A stretch of 64,000 nucleotides of DNA, taken from positions 334,336 to 398,335 of the forward strand of contig NZ_OBMU01000001.1 in the NCBI RefSeq assembly GCF_900218065.1, given 5' to 3'. Below are positions 43,481 to 53,251 of the stretch, in pieces. Within the stretch, counting starts at the first letter, position 1; every line of letters starts with the position of its first letter. The notes under the pieces were generated by a model. It saw only the letters and a program-made list of their open reading frames with translations, did not search any database and was not told the origin of the DNA. The position numbers and the translations under genes were made by a program. The stretch comes from Novosphingobium sp. Chol11. GTDB lineage: Bacteria; Pseudomonadota; Alphaproteobacteria; Sphingomonadales; Sphingomonadaceae.

Positions 43481-43774
43481 ATTCACCCTCTCTGCCATTT
43501 CGAGCGGCCCGCACCAACCGGACTTGCCGGTCCGTCCGGAAAACGCTTCGCATAAAAGCTGAAACTCACCGAGCCGATGGGTCGGAAAAGCTTCACAAGA
43601 CCACGGCTTATCTTTGCCGCGCCTCATGCATGAACCAGCCGAAGCCCGCTGTCGACCCTCATCGAACTCGCGCCCTGCAACTGCTTCACGCTCCGTGCTC
43701 CGGCGTCTCCATAACAAAATGGGCGGAGCCTGAACCCAGACCCCGCCCAATTGCATCTGCCAAAGCGGCAAGCC

Positions 43775-44320
43775 TTATTTCGGCGCCAGCACCATCAGCA
43801 TCTGGCGGCCTTCCATGCGCGGATAGGCTTCGACCTTCGCGATCTCGCCGACATTTTCCGCCACGCGCTGGAGCAGCTGCATGCCGAGCTGCTGGTGCGA
43901 CAATTCGCGGCCGCGAAAGCGCAGGGTGATCTTCACCTTGTCGCCGTCGCCGATGAAATCATGGACCTTCTTCATCTTCGTATCATAGTCATGATCGTCG
44001 ATGTTCGGACGCATCTTGATCTCTTTGAGTTCCTGCGTCTTCTGGGTCTTGCGGGCGATATTCGCCTTTTTCTGGGCCTCGTACTTGTACTTGCCGATGT
44101 CCAGGAACTTGCAAACCGGCGGATCGGCGGTCGGCGACACTTCGACCAGGTCGAGCCCGATCTCATAGGCGCGCTCGATAGCCTCCTGCGTATACATCAC
44201 GCCCAGATTTTCGCCTTCGTCGTCGATCACGCGCACCTTGGGCACGGTGATGAACTCATTGTAACGGGGACCGGACTTAGGCGGCGGCGCCATCGGGCGG
44301 CGCATCATTGGGGGACGTAT
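43775..44320 (-). CDS. infC: Translation initiation factor IF-3, probable ATA start
   Basis: Binds the 30S subunit and checks start-codon pairing. N-domain: [20 protein letters not shown] with [16 protein letters not shown]-domain: [17 protein letters not shown] and [18 protein letters not shown]. The Shine-Dalgarno AGGAG at 44329-44333 is 8 bases from an in-frame ATA at 44318-44320 but over 20 bases from the first ATG (44308). I therefore take ATA as the start, giving about 181 residues. Rare starts of the AUU/AUA class are the basis of IF-3 self-regulation. It is downstream of thrS; rpmI and rplT do not follow. Confidence 0.93.
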   Translation of the reverse strand: MRPPMMRRPMAPPPKSGPRYNEFITVPKVRVIDDEGENLGVMYTQEAIERAYEIGLDLVEVSPTADPPVCKFLDIGKYKYEAQKKANIARKTQKTQELKEIKMRPNIDDHDYDTKMKKVHDFIGDGDKVKITLRFRGRELSHQQLGMQLLQRVAENVGEIAKVEAYPRMEGRQMLMVLAPK

Positions 44321-44432
44321 AGCGGCTTCTCCTATGGAAACTTCAAGAATCTGGCGGGGTCTTTAGCGCAAAGCCGAAAGGGGCGGCAAGTCCGCAGTTG
44401 CGGATTCACCGGCCCCATGTGGCATTGCCGCC

Positions 44433-46415
44433 TCACTGCATATCGGGAGCCAGTGCGTCCTTTGCAAGGCGCGCGATGACATCATCGACGGCAAGGACAC
44501 TTTGCCCTTCCTTGCCCAGCTCGCGCAAAGCGACCGTGCCCTCATCGGCTTCGCGGCGGCCGACAACCAGCAAATTCGGGACTTTGGCAAGGCTATGTTC
44601 GCGAACCTTATAGTTGATCTTCTCGTTGCGGACGTCGACTTCCGCGCGAATCCCGGCCGCCCGAAGCTTCTCCACCACCTCGTTCGCATAGTCGTCCGCA
44701 TCCGAAACGATGGTCGCGACCACCGCCTGCACCGGTGCGAGCCAGAGCGGGAATTTGCCCGCATAATGTTCGATCAATATGCCGATGAAGCGCTCATAGG
44801 ACCCAAAAATCGCCCTGTGGAGCATCACCGGCCGGTGCCGTTCGCCATCTTCGCCCACATAGGATGCGTCGAGTCGCTCCGGCAGAACCCGGTCCGACTG
44901 GATCGTGCCCACCTGCCATGTCCGCCCAATCGCGTCGGTCAGATGCCATTCCAGCTTCGGCGCGTAGAAGGCGCCTTCGCCCGGCAATTCCTCCCAGCCA
45001 TATTCCGGCGTGTTGAGGCCAGCGGCGGCAACGGCGTTGCGCAGTTCCTCCTCGGCCTTGTCCCACATTTCCTCGGTGCCGAAGCGCTTGTCCGGGCGCA
45101 GCGCCAGCTTGATCGAGTAGGTGAAGCCGAAATCCTTGTAGATCCGGTCGGCCAGCTCACAAAAAGCCTGCACCTCCGCGACGATCTGGTCCTCGCGGCA
45201 GAAGATGTGCGCGTCGTCCTGCGTGAATTGCCGTACGCGCATAAGCCCATGCAGCGCCCCATGCGGCTCGTTCCGATGGCAGCAACCATTCTCGTAAAAG
45301 CGCAGCGGCAGGTCGCGATAGCTCTTGATCCCCTGGCGAAAGATCAGGACATGCGCGGGGCAGTTCATGGGCTTCAATGCCATCCAGTCGGCATCGTCCG
45401 ACACCAGCGGGCCTTCGTCCGCGACGTTCGGCACTTCGTCGGGGATGACGAACATATTTTCGCGATATTTGCCCCAATGGCCGGACTGCTCCCATTGGCG
45501 CGCATCCATCACCTGCGGCGTCTTGACCTCGCGATAGCCGCCCGCATCGATCGCCCGGCGCATATAGGCTTCCAGCTCCCGCCAGATCAGATAGCCCTTG
45601 GGATGCCAAAAGACGGAGCCATGCGCTTCCTGCTGAAGGTGGAACAGGTCCATCTCCGCGCCCAGCTTGCGGTGGTCGCGCTTGGCTGCTTCCTCCAGGC
45701 GCGTGAGGTGCGCGTCGAGCTGCTTCTTGTTGAGCCAGCCCGTGCCGTAGATGCGCGAGAGCATCGCATTCTTCTGATCGCCGCGCCAATAGGCGCCCGA
45801 CACGCGCGTCAGCTTGAAAGCGTTGGGGTCAAGCTTGCCCGTCGAAGCCAGATGCGGCCCGCGGCACATGTCGAGCCAGTCGCCACCCGACCAGTAAACA
45901 GTCAGCTCCTCCCCCTCAGGAAGCTCTGCCGCCCATTCCGCCTTGAACGTCTCGCCTTCCGTCTTCCAGCGCGCTATCAGGTCTTCGCGCGTCCACACCT
46001 CGCGGCGAAGAGGCTTGTTGGCCGCGATCAACTCCCGCATCTTCGCTTCGATCGCAGGCAGGTCCTCTTCCGTGAAGGGCCGGTCCTTCGGTGCGAAATC
46101 ATAGTAGAAGCCATCGTCCGTCGCCGGGCCGAAGGTGATCTGCGTCCCTGGGAACAGCGCCTGCACGGCCTCCGCCAAAAGATGCGCGAAGTCATGCCGC
46201 GCCAGTTCCAGTGCGTCAGCTTCGTCTTTGCTCGTCACCAAAGCGAGCTGCGAATCCTGCTCCAGCGGGCGCATGATATCGCGCAGTTCACCATCCACCC
46301 GCGCCGCGATCGCCGCCTTGGCCAGACCAGGGCCGATCGCCGCCGCAATATCCGCCGGAGTAGTGCCGGGCGCAACTTCACGCACGGAACCATCGGGCAG
46401 GGTGATCTTGAGCAT
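44433..46415 (-). CDS. thrS: Threonyl-tRNA synthetase
   Basis: Class II synthetase charging tRNA-Thr. 660 residues: N-terminal TGS domain ([18 protein letters not shown]), editing domain with the HxxxH region [17 protein letters not shown], catalytic core with the zinc Cys in [12 protein letters not shown] and the motif 2 Arg in [17 protein letters not shown], and an anticodon-binding domain ending [15 protein letters not shown]. The start at 46415 gives the canonical TGS N terminus. infC follows 112 bases downstream on the same strand, an arrangement found in many bacteria. Confidence 0.97.
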   Translation of the reverse strand: MLKITLPDGSVREVAPGTTPADIAAAIGPGLAKAAIAARVDGELRDIMRPLEQDSQLALVTSKDEADALELARHDFAHLLAEAVQALFPGTQITFGPATDDGFYYDFAPKDRPFTEEDLPAIEAKMRELIAANKPLRREVWTREDLIARWKTEGETFKAEWAAELPEGEELTVYWSGGDWLDMCRGPHLASTGKLDPNAFKLTRVSGAYWRGDQKNAMLSRIYGTGWLNKKQLDAHLTRLEEAAKRDHRKLGAEMDLFHLQQEAHGSVFWHPKGYLIWRELEAYMRRAIDAGGYREVKTPQVMDARQWEQSGHWGKYRENMFVIPDEVPNVADEGPLVSDDADWMALKPMNCPAHVLIFRQGIKSYRDLPLRFYENGCCHRNEPHGALHGLMRVRQFTQDDAHIFCREDQIVAEVQAFCELADRIYKDFGFTYSIKLALRPDKRFGTEEMWDKAEEELRNAVAAAGLNTPEYGWEELPGEGAFYAPKLEWHLTDAIGRTWQVGTIQSDRVLPERLDASYVGEDGERHRPVMLHRAIFGSYERFIGILIEHYAGKFPLWLAPVQAVVATIVSDADDYANEVVEKLRAAGIRAEVDVRNEKINYKVREHSLAKVPNLLVVGRREADEGTVALRELGKEGQSVLAVDDVIARLAKDALAPDMQ

Positions 46416-46543
46416 GGCGGACAAGGGACAGGTCTTTCTGTGAGTGGAGGCAAGCAGCGCAAAAAGCCGCGCTTTCCCCATAAATGGGCGGCCCCGTCTG
46501 TCAATAGAAGGGCTCTTGCCAAGCGCCCCTACCCAAGGCAAGA

Positions 46544-46569
46544 TGAATGTGTTGATATATCATTCAACA
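46544..46569. promoter_or_regulatory. Nested inverted repeats before the exbD gene
   Basis: TGAATG (46544-46549) pairs with CATTCA (46561-46566), and TGTTGA (46550-46555) pairs with TCAACA (46564-46569), centred on GATATATC-like DNA just upstream of the AGGAGGGG ribosome site. It could be an operator, for example for an iron-responsive regulator, since ExbD genes are often iron-controlled; that is speculation. Confidence 0.3.
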
Positions 46570-46579
46570 GGAGGGGTTC

Positions 46580-47017
46580 ATGGCTTCAAGCTTTGCGCAA
46601 TCCAACATATCTCAACCCGATCATCCAATGGGCGAGATGAACACCACCCCATTGATCGATGTGATGCTGGTGCTGCTGATCATGTTCATCATCACCATCC
46701 CGATTCAGACGCACAAGGTTGGGGTTGATCTGCCCCAGCCGGTGGTCAAACCGTCAACAGAACCCGTCAATCCCGTCAAAAACCGTCTGACGATCGATAC
46801 CGACGGGGTGCTGCGCTGGAACGGTGCGGCAGTTGATCGGCTCACTCTGCGTCAATATCTCGCCGCCTCCCTTGCTAAGCCGGTTGAACCGGAGCTCCAG
46901 TTTCAGCCTGCCGCTGACGCCCGTTATGTCGTGGTGGACGAGGTGCTTGCCGATATTCGTCGCGCGGGCATCACGAATATGGGTTTCGTGGGCAACGAAC
47001 GTTACGCCACATTCTGA
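46580..47017 (+). CDS. exbD: ExbD/TolR-family biopolymer transport protein
   Basis: Inner-membrane stator component that uses the proton gradient to energise TonB-type transport. The 145-residue protein has one helix with the key proton-carrying Asp in TTPLIDVMLVLLIMFIITIP, then a periplasmic domain (RLTIDTDGVLRWNGAAVD, ADARYVVVDEVLADIRRAG). The strong AGGAGGGG site decides the start. No exbB or tonB gene is adjacent, so its partners must be encoded elsewhere; it is divergent from thrS. Confidence 0.9.
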   Translation: MASSFAQSNISQPDHPMGEMNTTPLIDVMLVLLIMFIITIPIQTHKVGVDLPQPVVKPSTEPVNPVKNRLTIDTDGVLRWNGAAVDRLTLRQYLAASLAKPVEPELQFQPAADARYVVVDEVLADIRRAGITNMGFVGNERYATF

Positions 47018-47020
47018 AGC

Positions 47021-47386
47021 TCATGCCAAGAGCAGGCGGGCCTCATCGCTGGTCTCCTGCAGGAAGGAGACGGGGCCGCCTGCTTCCACCTCCGGCGGGA
47101 GCATGTCTGCGGTCATGCCCGCCAGCATGAGCCCGCTCTGGCACGCGAGGATAGTCACGCCCAACGCAACGGCTTCGTCGATCAGCGTTCCAAGCAGTGG
47201 CAGGCCAGCCGCCGCATGTGCTGCGTCTCCGGCAGCTGTAATCGGGTGCCGCAGCAGCGCCACCGCATCCAATTGCAGGAATATGCTGGCCGCTCCCCCC
47301 AGCGCCGCCTGCGTGCTCGCCAGCACCAATGCGCCGCGCAGCCGCTCTGCGTCAGCCGTGGCGACGACGATCCTCAGTTCGCGCAT
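47021..47386 (-). CDS. DsrE-family small protein
   Basis: A 121-residue alpha/beta protein with the DsrE-like layout: [22 protein letters not shown] at the start, a helix-rich centre, and VTILACQSGLMLAGMTADML with the Cys where sulfur-relay DsrE proteins carry theirs. It overlaps the moeB-like gene by 13 bases, which hints at a sulfur-transfer role together with the ThiF/MoeB-type enzyme. It could also be a non-catalytic member. Confidence 0.75.
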   Translation of the reverse strand: MRELRIVVATADAERLRGALVLASTQAALGGAASIFLQLDAVALLRHPITAAGDAAHAAAGLPLLGTLIDEAVALGVTILACQSGLMLAGMTADMLPPEVEAGGPVSFLQETSDEARLLLA

Positions 47387-48141
47387 AGTTCAGCGGCGCA
47401 CGCCTTGCAGCCGGGGTCCTTAGCGACGCTGACCGCGCGGAACCGCATGGAAAGCAGGTCGGCGAGCAGCAGCTTGCCCGCCATGTCCGCGCCGAACGGA
47501 ACGAGCGCGCGGATGACTTCCAGCGCGGCGAGGCTACCCATCATACCGGTGAGCGCGCCGATCACGCCCGTTTCGGAGCAGTTGCGCTCCGGCGCATCCT
47601 GCGGATCGCCGACCAGGCAGCGATAGCAGGGCTGGTCGCCTTCCCAGCCGCGATAGGTCGCAAGTTGCCCCTCGAACGGCCCGACCGCGGCCGACACGAG
47701 CGGAATGCGCAGCCGCTGCGCGCAGTCCGCCACCGCTAGCCGCGTCGCGAAGCTGTCGCATCCGTCCAGAACGACATCCGCATCGCGCAACATGAGGGCG
47801 GCATTATCCGCATCGATCCGCGCATTGATGGGGATCAGCTTCACATCGGGATTGAGCCTGGCCACCGCCGCCATCGCGGCCTCGGCCTTCGGGGCGCCCA
47901 CGTCGGAGGTGCCGAACATCACCTGCCGCTGCAAATTGGAAAGCGCGACATGGTCGTCATCGATAACCCGGATCGTGCCCACACCCGCCGCCGCGAGATA
48001 GAGGATCGCGGGGCTGCCGATGCCGCCCGCACCGATCACAGCGACATCGGCCGACAGCAGCCGCGCCTGACCCGCCCCACCGATTTCCTTCAGGACGATA
48101 TGGCGGGCATAGCGTTCCAGCTGCTCGTCGGAAAAGGTCAT
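47374..48141 (-). CDS. moeB: HesA/MoeB/ThiF-family adenylyltransferase
   Basis: Activates the C terminus of a small sulfur-carrier protein by adenylation. The 255-residue protein has [19 protein letters not shown], the ATP-binding [50 protein letters not shown], zinc Cys pairs (CYRC and CKAC) and the probable catalytic Cys in [15 protein letters not shown]. MoeB versus ThiF cannot be settled, because no moa or thi genes are near. Its start overlaps the dut stop (ATGA), within a long minus-strand operon. Confidence 0.9.
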   Translation of the reverse strand: MTFSDEQLERYARHIVLKEIGGAGQARLLSADVAVIGAGGIGSPAILYLAAAGVGTIRVIDDDHVALSNLQRQVMFGTSDVGAPKAEAAMAAVARLNPDVKLIPINARIDADNAALMLRDADVVLDGCDSFATRLAVADCAQRLRIPLVSAAVGPFEGQLATYRGWEGDQPCYRCLVGDPQDAPERNCSETGVIGALTGMMGSLAALEVIRALVPFGADMAGKLLLADLLSMRFRAVSVAKDPGCKACAAELCAN

Positions 48142-48602
48142 GAGCTACTCACTCCCGTCGATCCGAAACCACCCGAACCCCTGACCGTCTCGTCCAGTTC
48201 CTCGACCTCGGCAAAGCGCGCCAGCTGCACCGGCGCCGCCACCAACTGCGCGATCCGGTCACCCCGCGAGATGACGAAGGGCTCGGTGCCCAGGTTGATG
48301 AGGATGACCTTCAATTCGCCGCGATAATCCGCATCGATCGTGCCGGGCGTGTTGGGCAGGCTGATCCCATGCTTCAGCGCCAGGCCCGACCTTGGGCGCA
48401 CCTGCACCTCATACCCATCCGGAATCGCCATCGCGAAGCCCGTCGCCACCGCATGCCGCCCACCTGGCACGATGATCACATCCTCGGCAGACACGACGTC
48501 CATGCCCGCCGCATGTTTGGTCGCATAGGCGGGCACCGGCAGCCCCTCGCCATTAGGCAGGCGCTTCAGGCGGATTTCAATGGGGGAGAGGGGGGAGGGC
48601 AT
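48138..48602 (-). CDS. dut: dUTP diphosphatase
   Basis: Hydrolyses dUTP to dUMP, keeping uracil out of DNA and feeding dTMP synthesis. The 154-residue trimeric-type enzyme shows motifs 1-5: [43 protein letters not shown] and [10 protein letters not shown]. The ATG at 48602 lies inside the end of coaBC (26-base overlap), a dut-coaBC linkage known from many bacteria. Its stop overlaps the moeB-like start. Confidence 0.96.
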   Translation of the reverse strand: MPSPLSPIEIRLKRLPNGEGLPVPAYATKHAAGMDVVSAEDVIIVPGGRHAVATGFAMAIPDGYEVQVRPRSGLALKHGISLPNTPGTIDADYRGELKVILINLGTEPFVISRGDRIAQLVAAPVQLARFAEVEELDETVRGSGGFGSTGVSSS

Positions 48603-49824
48603 GAGCGACCTTTTCCATGATGCGAGTGGCGACGGCATCCTTGGGCAGCTGTTCCCAGCTTTCGATGCCGTCCGCCGTGACGATATGAACGCTGTTGCTG
48701 TCGCCGCCCATGACGTCACCCGATACGTCATTGGCGATGATCCAGTCCGCGCCCTTGCGCGCCAGCTTGGCCTGTGCATGTTCCGCGACCTTCTCGGTCT
48801 CGGCGGCGAAACCGATCAGCAGGGCGGGGCGCTGCGCATGCTTGCCGAGAGTGCCAAGAATGTCCGGATTCTCGACCAGCGCGAGCGGGGCAGGCTTGCC
48901 CGATCCATCCTTCTTGAGCTTTTGCCCGGACGCATCAGCCGTGCGCCAGTCGGCAACCGCCGCGACCATGATCGCCGCGTCGGCGGGCAGCGCGCCTTCG
49001 ACCGCAGCCAGCATGTCCCGCGCTGTTTCCACATCGATGCGGTCCACGCCCGCAGGCGTCGGCAAATGCACCGGGCCCGCCACCAGCGTCACGCGCGCGC
49101 CAGCCCGCGCCGCCGCCGCCGCGATGGCAAAGCCCTGCTTCCCCGAAGAACGATTGGCGATGTAGCGCACCGGATCGATCGGCTCATGCGTCGGCCCGGC
49201 GGTAATCAGGATATGGCGTCCCTTGAGCGGCAGTTCGGCCCCTTCGAAATCCGGCTGCCCGGCAAGCGGGTCTTTCATCGCCGGACGTTCAAGCAACCGC
49301 TCAACCTCCGCGACGATCGCTTCGGGTTCAGGCAGACGCCCCTTGCCGAACTCGCCGCAAGCCATCTCGCCGCTATCGGGTTCCATCAGGTGGACGCCAT
49401 CGGCATGCAGGCGCGCCAGGTTCCGTTGCGTTGCCGGATGATGCCACATGCGCACATTCATCGCAGGCACCGCCAGCACCGGCTTGTCCGTCGCCAGCAG
49501 CAGCGTCGTTGCCAGATCATCGGCAATGCCATTCGCCAGCTTCGCAAGAATGTTCGCCGTCGCGGGCGCGACCACCACCAGGTCCGCCTGTCGGCTGAGC
49601 TGGATATGCCCGATCTCCCGCTCTTCCTTCAGGTCGAACATGTCGCCATAGACATGATCCTCGGTCAGCACGCCCAGGGACAGCGGCGTCACGAAATTGG
49701 TCGCGCTATCGGTCAACACCGCGCGCACCGCGATGCCGCGCTTCCTGAGCAGCCGCACCAGCTCCAGCGACTTGTAGGCGGCAATGCCACCGGCGACGAT
49801 CAGGAGAATGCGGCGCTGAGTCAT
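48577..49824 (-). CDS. coaBC: Bifunctional phosphopantothenoylcysteine decarboxylase/synthetase
   Basis: Catalyses two steps of coenzyme A synthesis. The 415-residue protein has the N-terminal CoaC flavoprotein domain ([40 protein letters not shown], catalytic His in [16 protein letters not shown]) and the C-terminal CoaB domain ([27 protein letters not shown]). The ATG at 49824 overlaps the ubiB stop by four bases; longer frames upstream belong to the ubiB region. Part of the operon ubiB-coaBC-dut-moeB-dsrE. Confidence 0.97.
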   Translation of the reverse strand: MTQRRILLIVAGGIAAYKSLELVRLLRKRGIAVRAVLTDSATNFVTPLSLGVLTEDHVYGDMFDLKEEREIGHIQLSRQADLVVVAPATANILAKLANGIADDLATTLLLATDKPVLAVPAMNVRMWHHPATQRNLARLHADGVHLMEPDSGEMACGEFGKGRLPEPEAIVAEVERLLERPAMKDPLAGQPDFEGAELPLKGRHILITAGPTHEPIDPVRYIANRSSGKQGFAIAAAAARAGARVTLVAGPVHLPTPAGVDRIDVETARDMLAAVEGALPADAAIMVAAVADWRTADASGQKLKKDGSGKPAPLALVENPDILGTLGKHAQRPALLIGFAAETEKVAEHAQAKLARKGADWIIANDVSGDVMGGDSNSVHIVTADGIESWEQLPKDAVATRIMEKVAHALPPLPH

Positions 49825-51362
49825 AGCTGCAGATGTAGCAGGGCCGTAACGACCGCTCCAGTCACCGCGGCGATCCCCGCCACGGCGGCATAGCGCCACC
49901 CGCCGCCGATGCGGATCAGCCTGACTTCGGTCAGCGGCGGCGGCGGCGGCGCGCCGCCCTTCTCCGGGAAAGCTTCCTCGATCCGGCGCACAAGGCCCGG
50001 CAATCGCTGAAGCGTCCGCCAGTTTTCGATCAGCGCATCGGCGGCCTTGGCCTCCGGCCCCAGTTCCGCGCGCAACCACTCCTTCACATAAGGGCCGCTC
50101 GTTTCCCACAGGTTGATGTCGGGATCGAGCGCGGTCGCCACGCCTTCCACCATCACCATGGTCTTCTGAAGCAGCAGCAGGTGCGGCTGCGTCTGCATGT
50201 CGAAATCACGGGTGATGGCGAACAGCCCGTCCAGCATGCCCCCGACCGAAAGCTCGCGCACCGGTTTGCCCCGCATCGGCTCGCCGACGGCGCGCAGGGC
50301 GGTCGCGAACTCCTCAACATTATGGTGGCCCGGCACATATTGCGCCTCGAAATGGATCTCTGCCACCCGCTTGTAGTTGCCGGTGATCAGGCCGTAGAGG
50401 ATCTCCGCCAGCCACATGCGGGCCCGCCGGTCGATCCGCCCCATGATGCCGAAGTCGATCGCCACGATGTCGCCATTGCCGGTGACGAACAGGTTCCCCT
50501 GATGCATGTCGGCGTGGAAGAAACCTTCGGCGATCGCCTGCCGCAGGAAGGCGTTGACCAGCCGCGCAGCCAGTTCCTTCACGTCATGGCCCGCCGCGAT
50601 CAGGCCGTCGCGGTCGGAGATCTTGATCCCGTCGATCCACTCCATCGTCATGACCTTGCCGGTCGTGCGATCCCAATCGATAACCGGCACGCGATAGCCG
50701 GGCATCGCCTCCATCGCCTCGGCCAGTTCGGATGCCGATGCGGCCTCGCGGCGCAGGTCCAACTCCCGTGCCGTCCACCGCTTGAGGTTTGCGATGACGA
50801 GGCGCGGCCGCAATCGCGCGGCCTCCCCGCCCAGCATCTCCATATGAGCGGCGGCCCATTCATAGGTCTGGATGTCGCGGTTGAACTGGTCCGTGACGCC
50901 GGGCCGGATCACCTTCACCGCCACGTCGCGCCCGTCGGTCGTGACGGCGCGGTGCACCTGCGCGATTGAAGCCGCGCCTACCGGTACTTCGTCGAAGCTG
51001 CGATAGATGCTCTCCAACGGACGCCCGAAACTCTGCTCGATCTGTGCGCGGATCGTGGCGAACGGCACGGGCGGCAGCGCGTCCTGCAACCGCAGAAGAT
51101 CGTTCGCTGCTTCATCGCCGACCAGGTCGGGGCGGGTCGCCAATGTCTGCCCCAGCTTGATTGCCGCAGGCCCGATGGCCTGAAACGCATCGGCATAGCG
51201 CGGCTGCCTGGGCACCCTGGCGCCGACCCGTGCCACCCGCACCAGACGCCGGACCGGCGCTGGCGTCAGCGGATCGCGCTCAATCCCTCGCAGCGCGCCA
51301 TGCCGCGCCAGCGTCCGGCCCCATTTCAGCAGCCGCCAGATATGCGTGATGTGGGATGGCAT
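49821..51362 (-). CDS. ubiB: Ubiquinone biosynthesis regulatory kinase-like protein
   Basis: Atypical kinase/ATPase of the UbiB/ADCK family needed for ubiquinone synthesis. The 513-residue protein has the characteristic IGPAAIKLGQTLATRPDLV (KxGQ motif), the Ala-rich nucleotide loop VPVGAASIAQVHRA, VAVKVIRPGV with the invariant Lys, FHADMHQGNLFV and AIDFGIMGRID. Two hydrophobic helices end the protein (about 490-510), anchoring it to the membrane. It lies next to ubiE, separated by a repeat element. Confidence 0.96.
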   Translation of the reverse strand: MPSHITHIWRLLKWGRTLARHGALRGIERDPLTPAPVRRLVRVARVGARVPRQPRYADAFQAIGPAAIKLGQTLATRPDLVGDEAANDLLRLQDALPPVPFATIRAQIEQSFGRPLESIYRSFDEVPVGAASIAQVHRAVTTDGRDVAVKVIRPGVTDQFNRDIQTYEWAAAHMEMLGGEAARLRPRLVIANLKRWTARELDLRREAASASELAEAMEAMPGYRVPVIDWDRTTGKVMTMEWIDGIKISDRDGLIAAGHDVKELAARLVNAFLRQAIAEGFFHADMHQGNLFVTGNGDIVAIDFGIMGRIDRRARMWLAEILYGLITGNYKRVAEIHFEAQYVPGHHNVEEFATALRAVGEPMRGKPVRELSVGGMLDGLFAITRDFDMQTQPHLLLLQKTMVMVEGVATALDPDINLWETSGPYVKEWLRAELGPEAKAADALIENWRTLQRLPGLVRRIEEAFPEKGGAPPPPPLTEVRLIRIGGGWRYAAVAGIAAVTGAVVTALLHLQL

Positions 51363-51372
51363 GGCTATTTAC

Positions 51373-51466
51373 TCCCCTCCCCTTCAGGGGAGGGGCGGGG
51401 GGTGGGGGCTCGCCTCACGCGCTGCGCCATGTGGATCACCCCCACCCCACCCCTGAAGGGGAGGGG
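51373..51466. repeat. Inverted repeat between ubiE and ubiB
   Basis: The left part, CCCCTCCCCTTCAGGGGAGG (51373 on) with GGGGGGTGGGGG, and the right part, CCCCCACCCC with ACCCCTGAAGGGGAGGGG (ending 51466), form an imperfect long inverted repeat, each half with its own CCCCT/AGGGG hairpin. It fills most of the 121-base gap within the ubiE-ubiB transcription unit. Confidence 0.75.
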
Positions 51467-51483
51467 CTTTGAATGGCCCGCCA

Positions 51484-52215
51484 TCAAATCTTCCACCCCG
51501 AATGGATCGCAACCAATCCGCCCAGGATCGGCTCGACCTTCGTCTGGACGAAACCCGCCTCGCGGATCATCCGCTCGAATTCAGGCATGGGCGGAAAGCG
51601 CCGTATCGATTCGATCAGATATCGGTAGCTGTCCTCGTCATCCGCCAGCAGCTTGCCGAGCTTGGGCACCAGCCGATGCGAATAGACGTCATATACATCG
51701 GAAAATCCCGGCCAGGTCGTCGTCGAAAATTCCAGGCAAAAGAACCGCCCGCCAAATTTCAGCACCCGGTGCGCTTCCCGCAGCGCCTTGTCGATATGCG
51801 TCACATTGCGGATGCCAAAGGCGATCGTATAGGCGTCGAAGCTGCGATCCTTGAACGTCAGCTCCTCCGCATTCTGCTCCGACCAGATCAGCCCTTCCAG
51901 GCCCTTCTTCTTCGCGCGTTCGACGCCCACGGCCAGCATTTCCGGATTGATGTCGGACACGGTGACGCGCGCGCCATGCTTAGCCAAGCGGAAAGCGACG
52001 TCGCCCGTGCCGCCCGCCATGTCGAGGATCGCTTCCTCCTTGCGGGGCTTCACGCGACTGACGAACTGATCTTTCCACAGCCGGTGTGCGCCTGCCGACA
52101 TGGCGTCGTTCATCAGGTCATATTTGGACGCGACATTGGAAAAGACCGCGCGGACCATCCCCTGTTTTTCAGAGGCATCCACGTCGCGATAGCCGAAAGA
52201 AGCGGTGTCGTTCAT
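51484..52215 (-). CDS. ubiE: Demethylmenaquinone/2-polyprenyl-benzoquinol methyltransferase
   Basis: C-methylates the ubiquinone ring precursor. The 243-residue protein has FSNVASKYDLMNDAMS, SAM motif I LDMAGGTGDVAFRLA, FDAYTIAFGIRNVTHIDKAL and the C-terminal LGGLVAIHSGWK typical of UbiE. AGGAGG lies upstream of the ATG at 52215; longer frames upstream run into the divergent mutM promoter region and are rejected. First gene of the minus-strand ubiE-ubiB-coaBC group. Confidence 0.97.
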   Translation of the reverse strand: MNDTASFGYRDVDASEKQGMVRAVFSNVASKYDLMNDAMSAGAHRLWKDQFVSRVKPRKEEAILDMAGGTGDVAFRLAKHGARVTVSDINPEMLAVGVERAKKKGLEGLIWSEQNAEELTFKDRSFDAYTIAFGIRNVTHIDKALREAHRVLKFGGRFFCLEFSTTTWPGFSDVYDVYSHRLVPKLGKLLADDEDSYRYLIESIRRFPPMPEFERMIREAGFVQTKVEPILGGLVAIHSGWKI

Positions 52216-52321
52216 GGGCCAGCCTCCTAGAGCATTTGCATGTCCGGTGGAAACACCCCAGATCGGCGAAAATGTTCGGTGATTTGTCACTGCCTCCACA
52301 ACAGCTTCCGGAACGATCTGA

Positions 52322-53134
52322 ATGCCCGAATTGCCAGAAGTCGAAACCACGGTCGCGGGACTTCGATCGGTCCTGGAGGGCACGGTTCTCACCCGTGTCG
52401 AACCACGCCGGGCCGACCTGCGTTTCCCGATCCCCGTCGACCTGCGGCAGCGGCTGACCGGCGCAACCGTCACTTCGCTCGCCCGCCGCGCCAAATATGG
52501 GCTGATAGAGACCGATCGTGGCGACACGCTCATCTTTCATCTCGGCATGTCCGGGCGCTGGCGAATCGATCCGGCGGAGATCGGCGCACATGACCATCTG
52601 CTGCTTGAGACCAGCGACGGCCATCTGCTCTCGCTGAACGATCCCCGCCGCTTCGGTTCGCTCGACCTCGTCCGGAGCGATGCGTGGCAGGCTTATGCCC
52701 CTTTCACGCGCATGGGCCCCGAACCGCTCGGCCCCGAATTTTCCGCCGCCTATCTGGCTCGCGCGCTCCAGGGCAAGGCGACATCGATCAAGGCGGCGCT
52801 GCTCGATCAGCGAATCGTCGCGGGCTTGGGCAATATCTATGTCTGCGAAGCGCTCAACATGGCCGGCATTTCTCCCATGCGGGAAGCCGGGCGGATCAGC
52901 CGGGCGCGGCTCGGCCTGCTGGCAGAGGCGATTCGGGAGGTGCTGACGGCCGCGATCGCGGCCGGAGGATCGACCTTGCGCGATTATGCCCGGCCCGACG
53001 GGGAGCTTGGCTATTTCTCCAAACAGTGGCGCGTCTATGGTCGGGAAGGGGAAAGCTGCGCCTGTGGCGGGGTGATCCGGCGCCGCGTGGATGGTGGCCG
53101 ATCGACCTTCTACTGCCCGAAATGCCAGAAATAG
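52322..53134 (+). CDS. mutM: Formamidopyrimidine-DNA glycosylase
   Basis: Removes 8-oxoguanine and formamidopyrimidines from DNA. The 270-residue protein begins with the invariant PELPEVET (Pro1 nucleophile after Met removal), contains the H2TH region GLGNIYVCEALNMAGISP, and ends with a zinc finger with four Cys (CACGG, CPKCQ) around RRVDGGRSTFY. Divergent from ubiE with a 106-base gap. Confidence 0.98.
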   Translation: MPELPEVETTVAGLRSVLEGTVLTRVEPRRADLRFPIPVDLRQRLTGATVTSLARRAKYGLIETDRGDTLIFHLGMSGRWRIDPAEIGAHDHLLLETSDGHLLSLNDPRRFGSLDLVRSDAWQAYAPFTRMGPEPLGPEFSAAYLARALQGKATSIKAALLDQRIVAGLGNIYVCEALNMAGISPMREAGRISRARLGLLAEAIREVLTAAIAAGGSTLRDYARPDGELGYFSKQWRVYGREGESCACGGVIRRRVDGGRSTFYCPKCQK

Positions 53135-53148
53135 CGCGCGTCTTGCCG

Positions 53149-53177
53149 TTGACGCTCCGGCTTATCCCCTGTAAGGG
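53149..53177 (+). promoter_or_regulatory. Candidate sigma-70-type promoter for rpsT
   Basis: TTGACG (53149-53154), a 17-base spacer and TAAGGG (53172-53177) lie 75 bases before the rpsT ATG, downstream of mutM. The -35 matches well and the -10 poorly. Confidence 0.35.
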
Positions 53178-53251
53178 GCGCACCTTCACGGGGCTGGTTG
53201 GCGATTCCGACGAGCCCTATTCACGCGATTTGACGAGACTGAGGACTTTAA

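Noticed and set aside
44502-46640. Plus-strand frame of 712 codons opposite thrS
   Set aside because: Although longer than thrS itself, it mirrors the synthetase codons and has no homology or plausible start signal.
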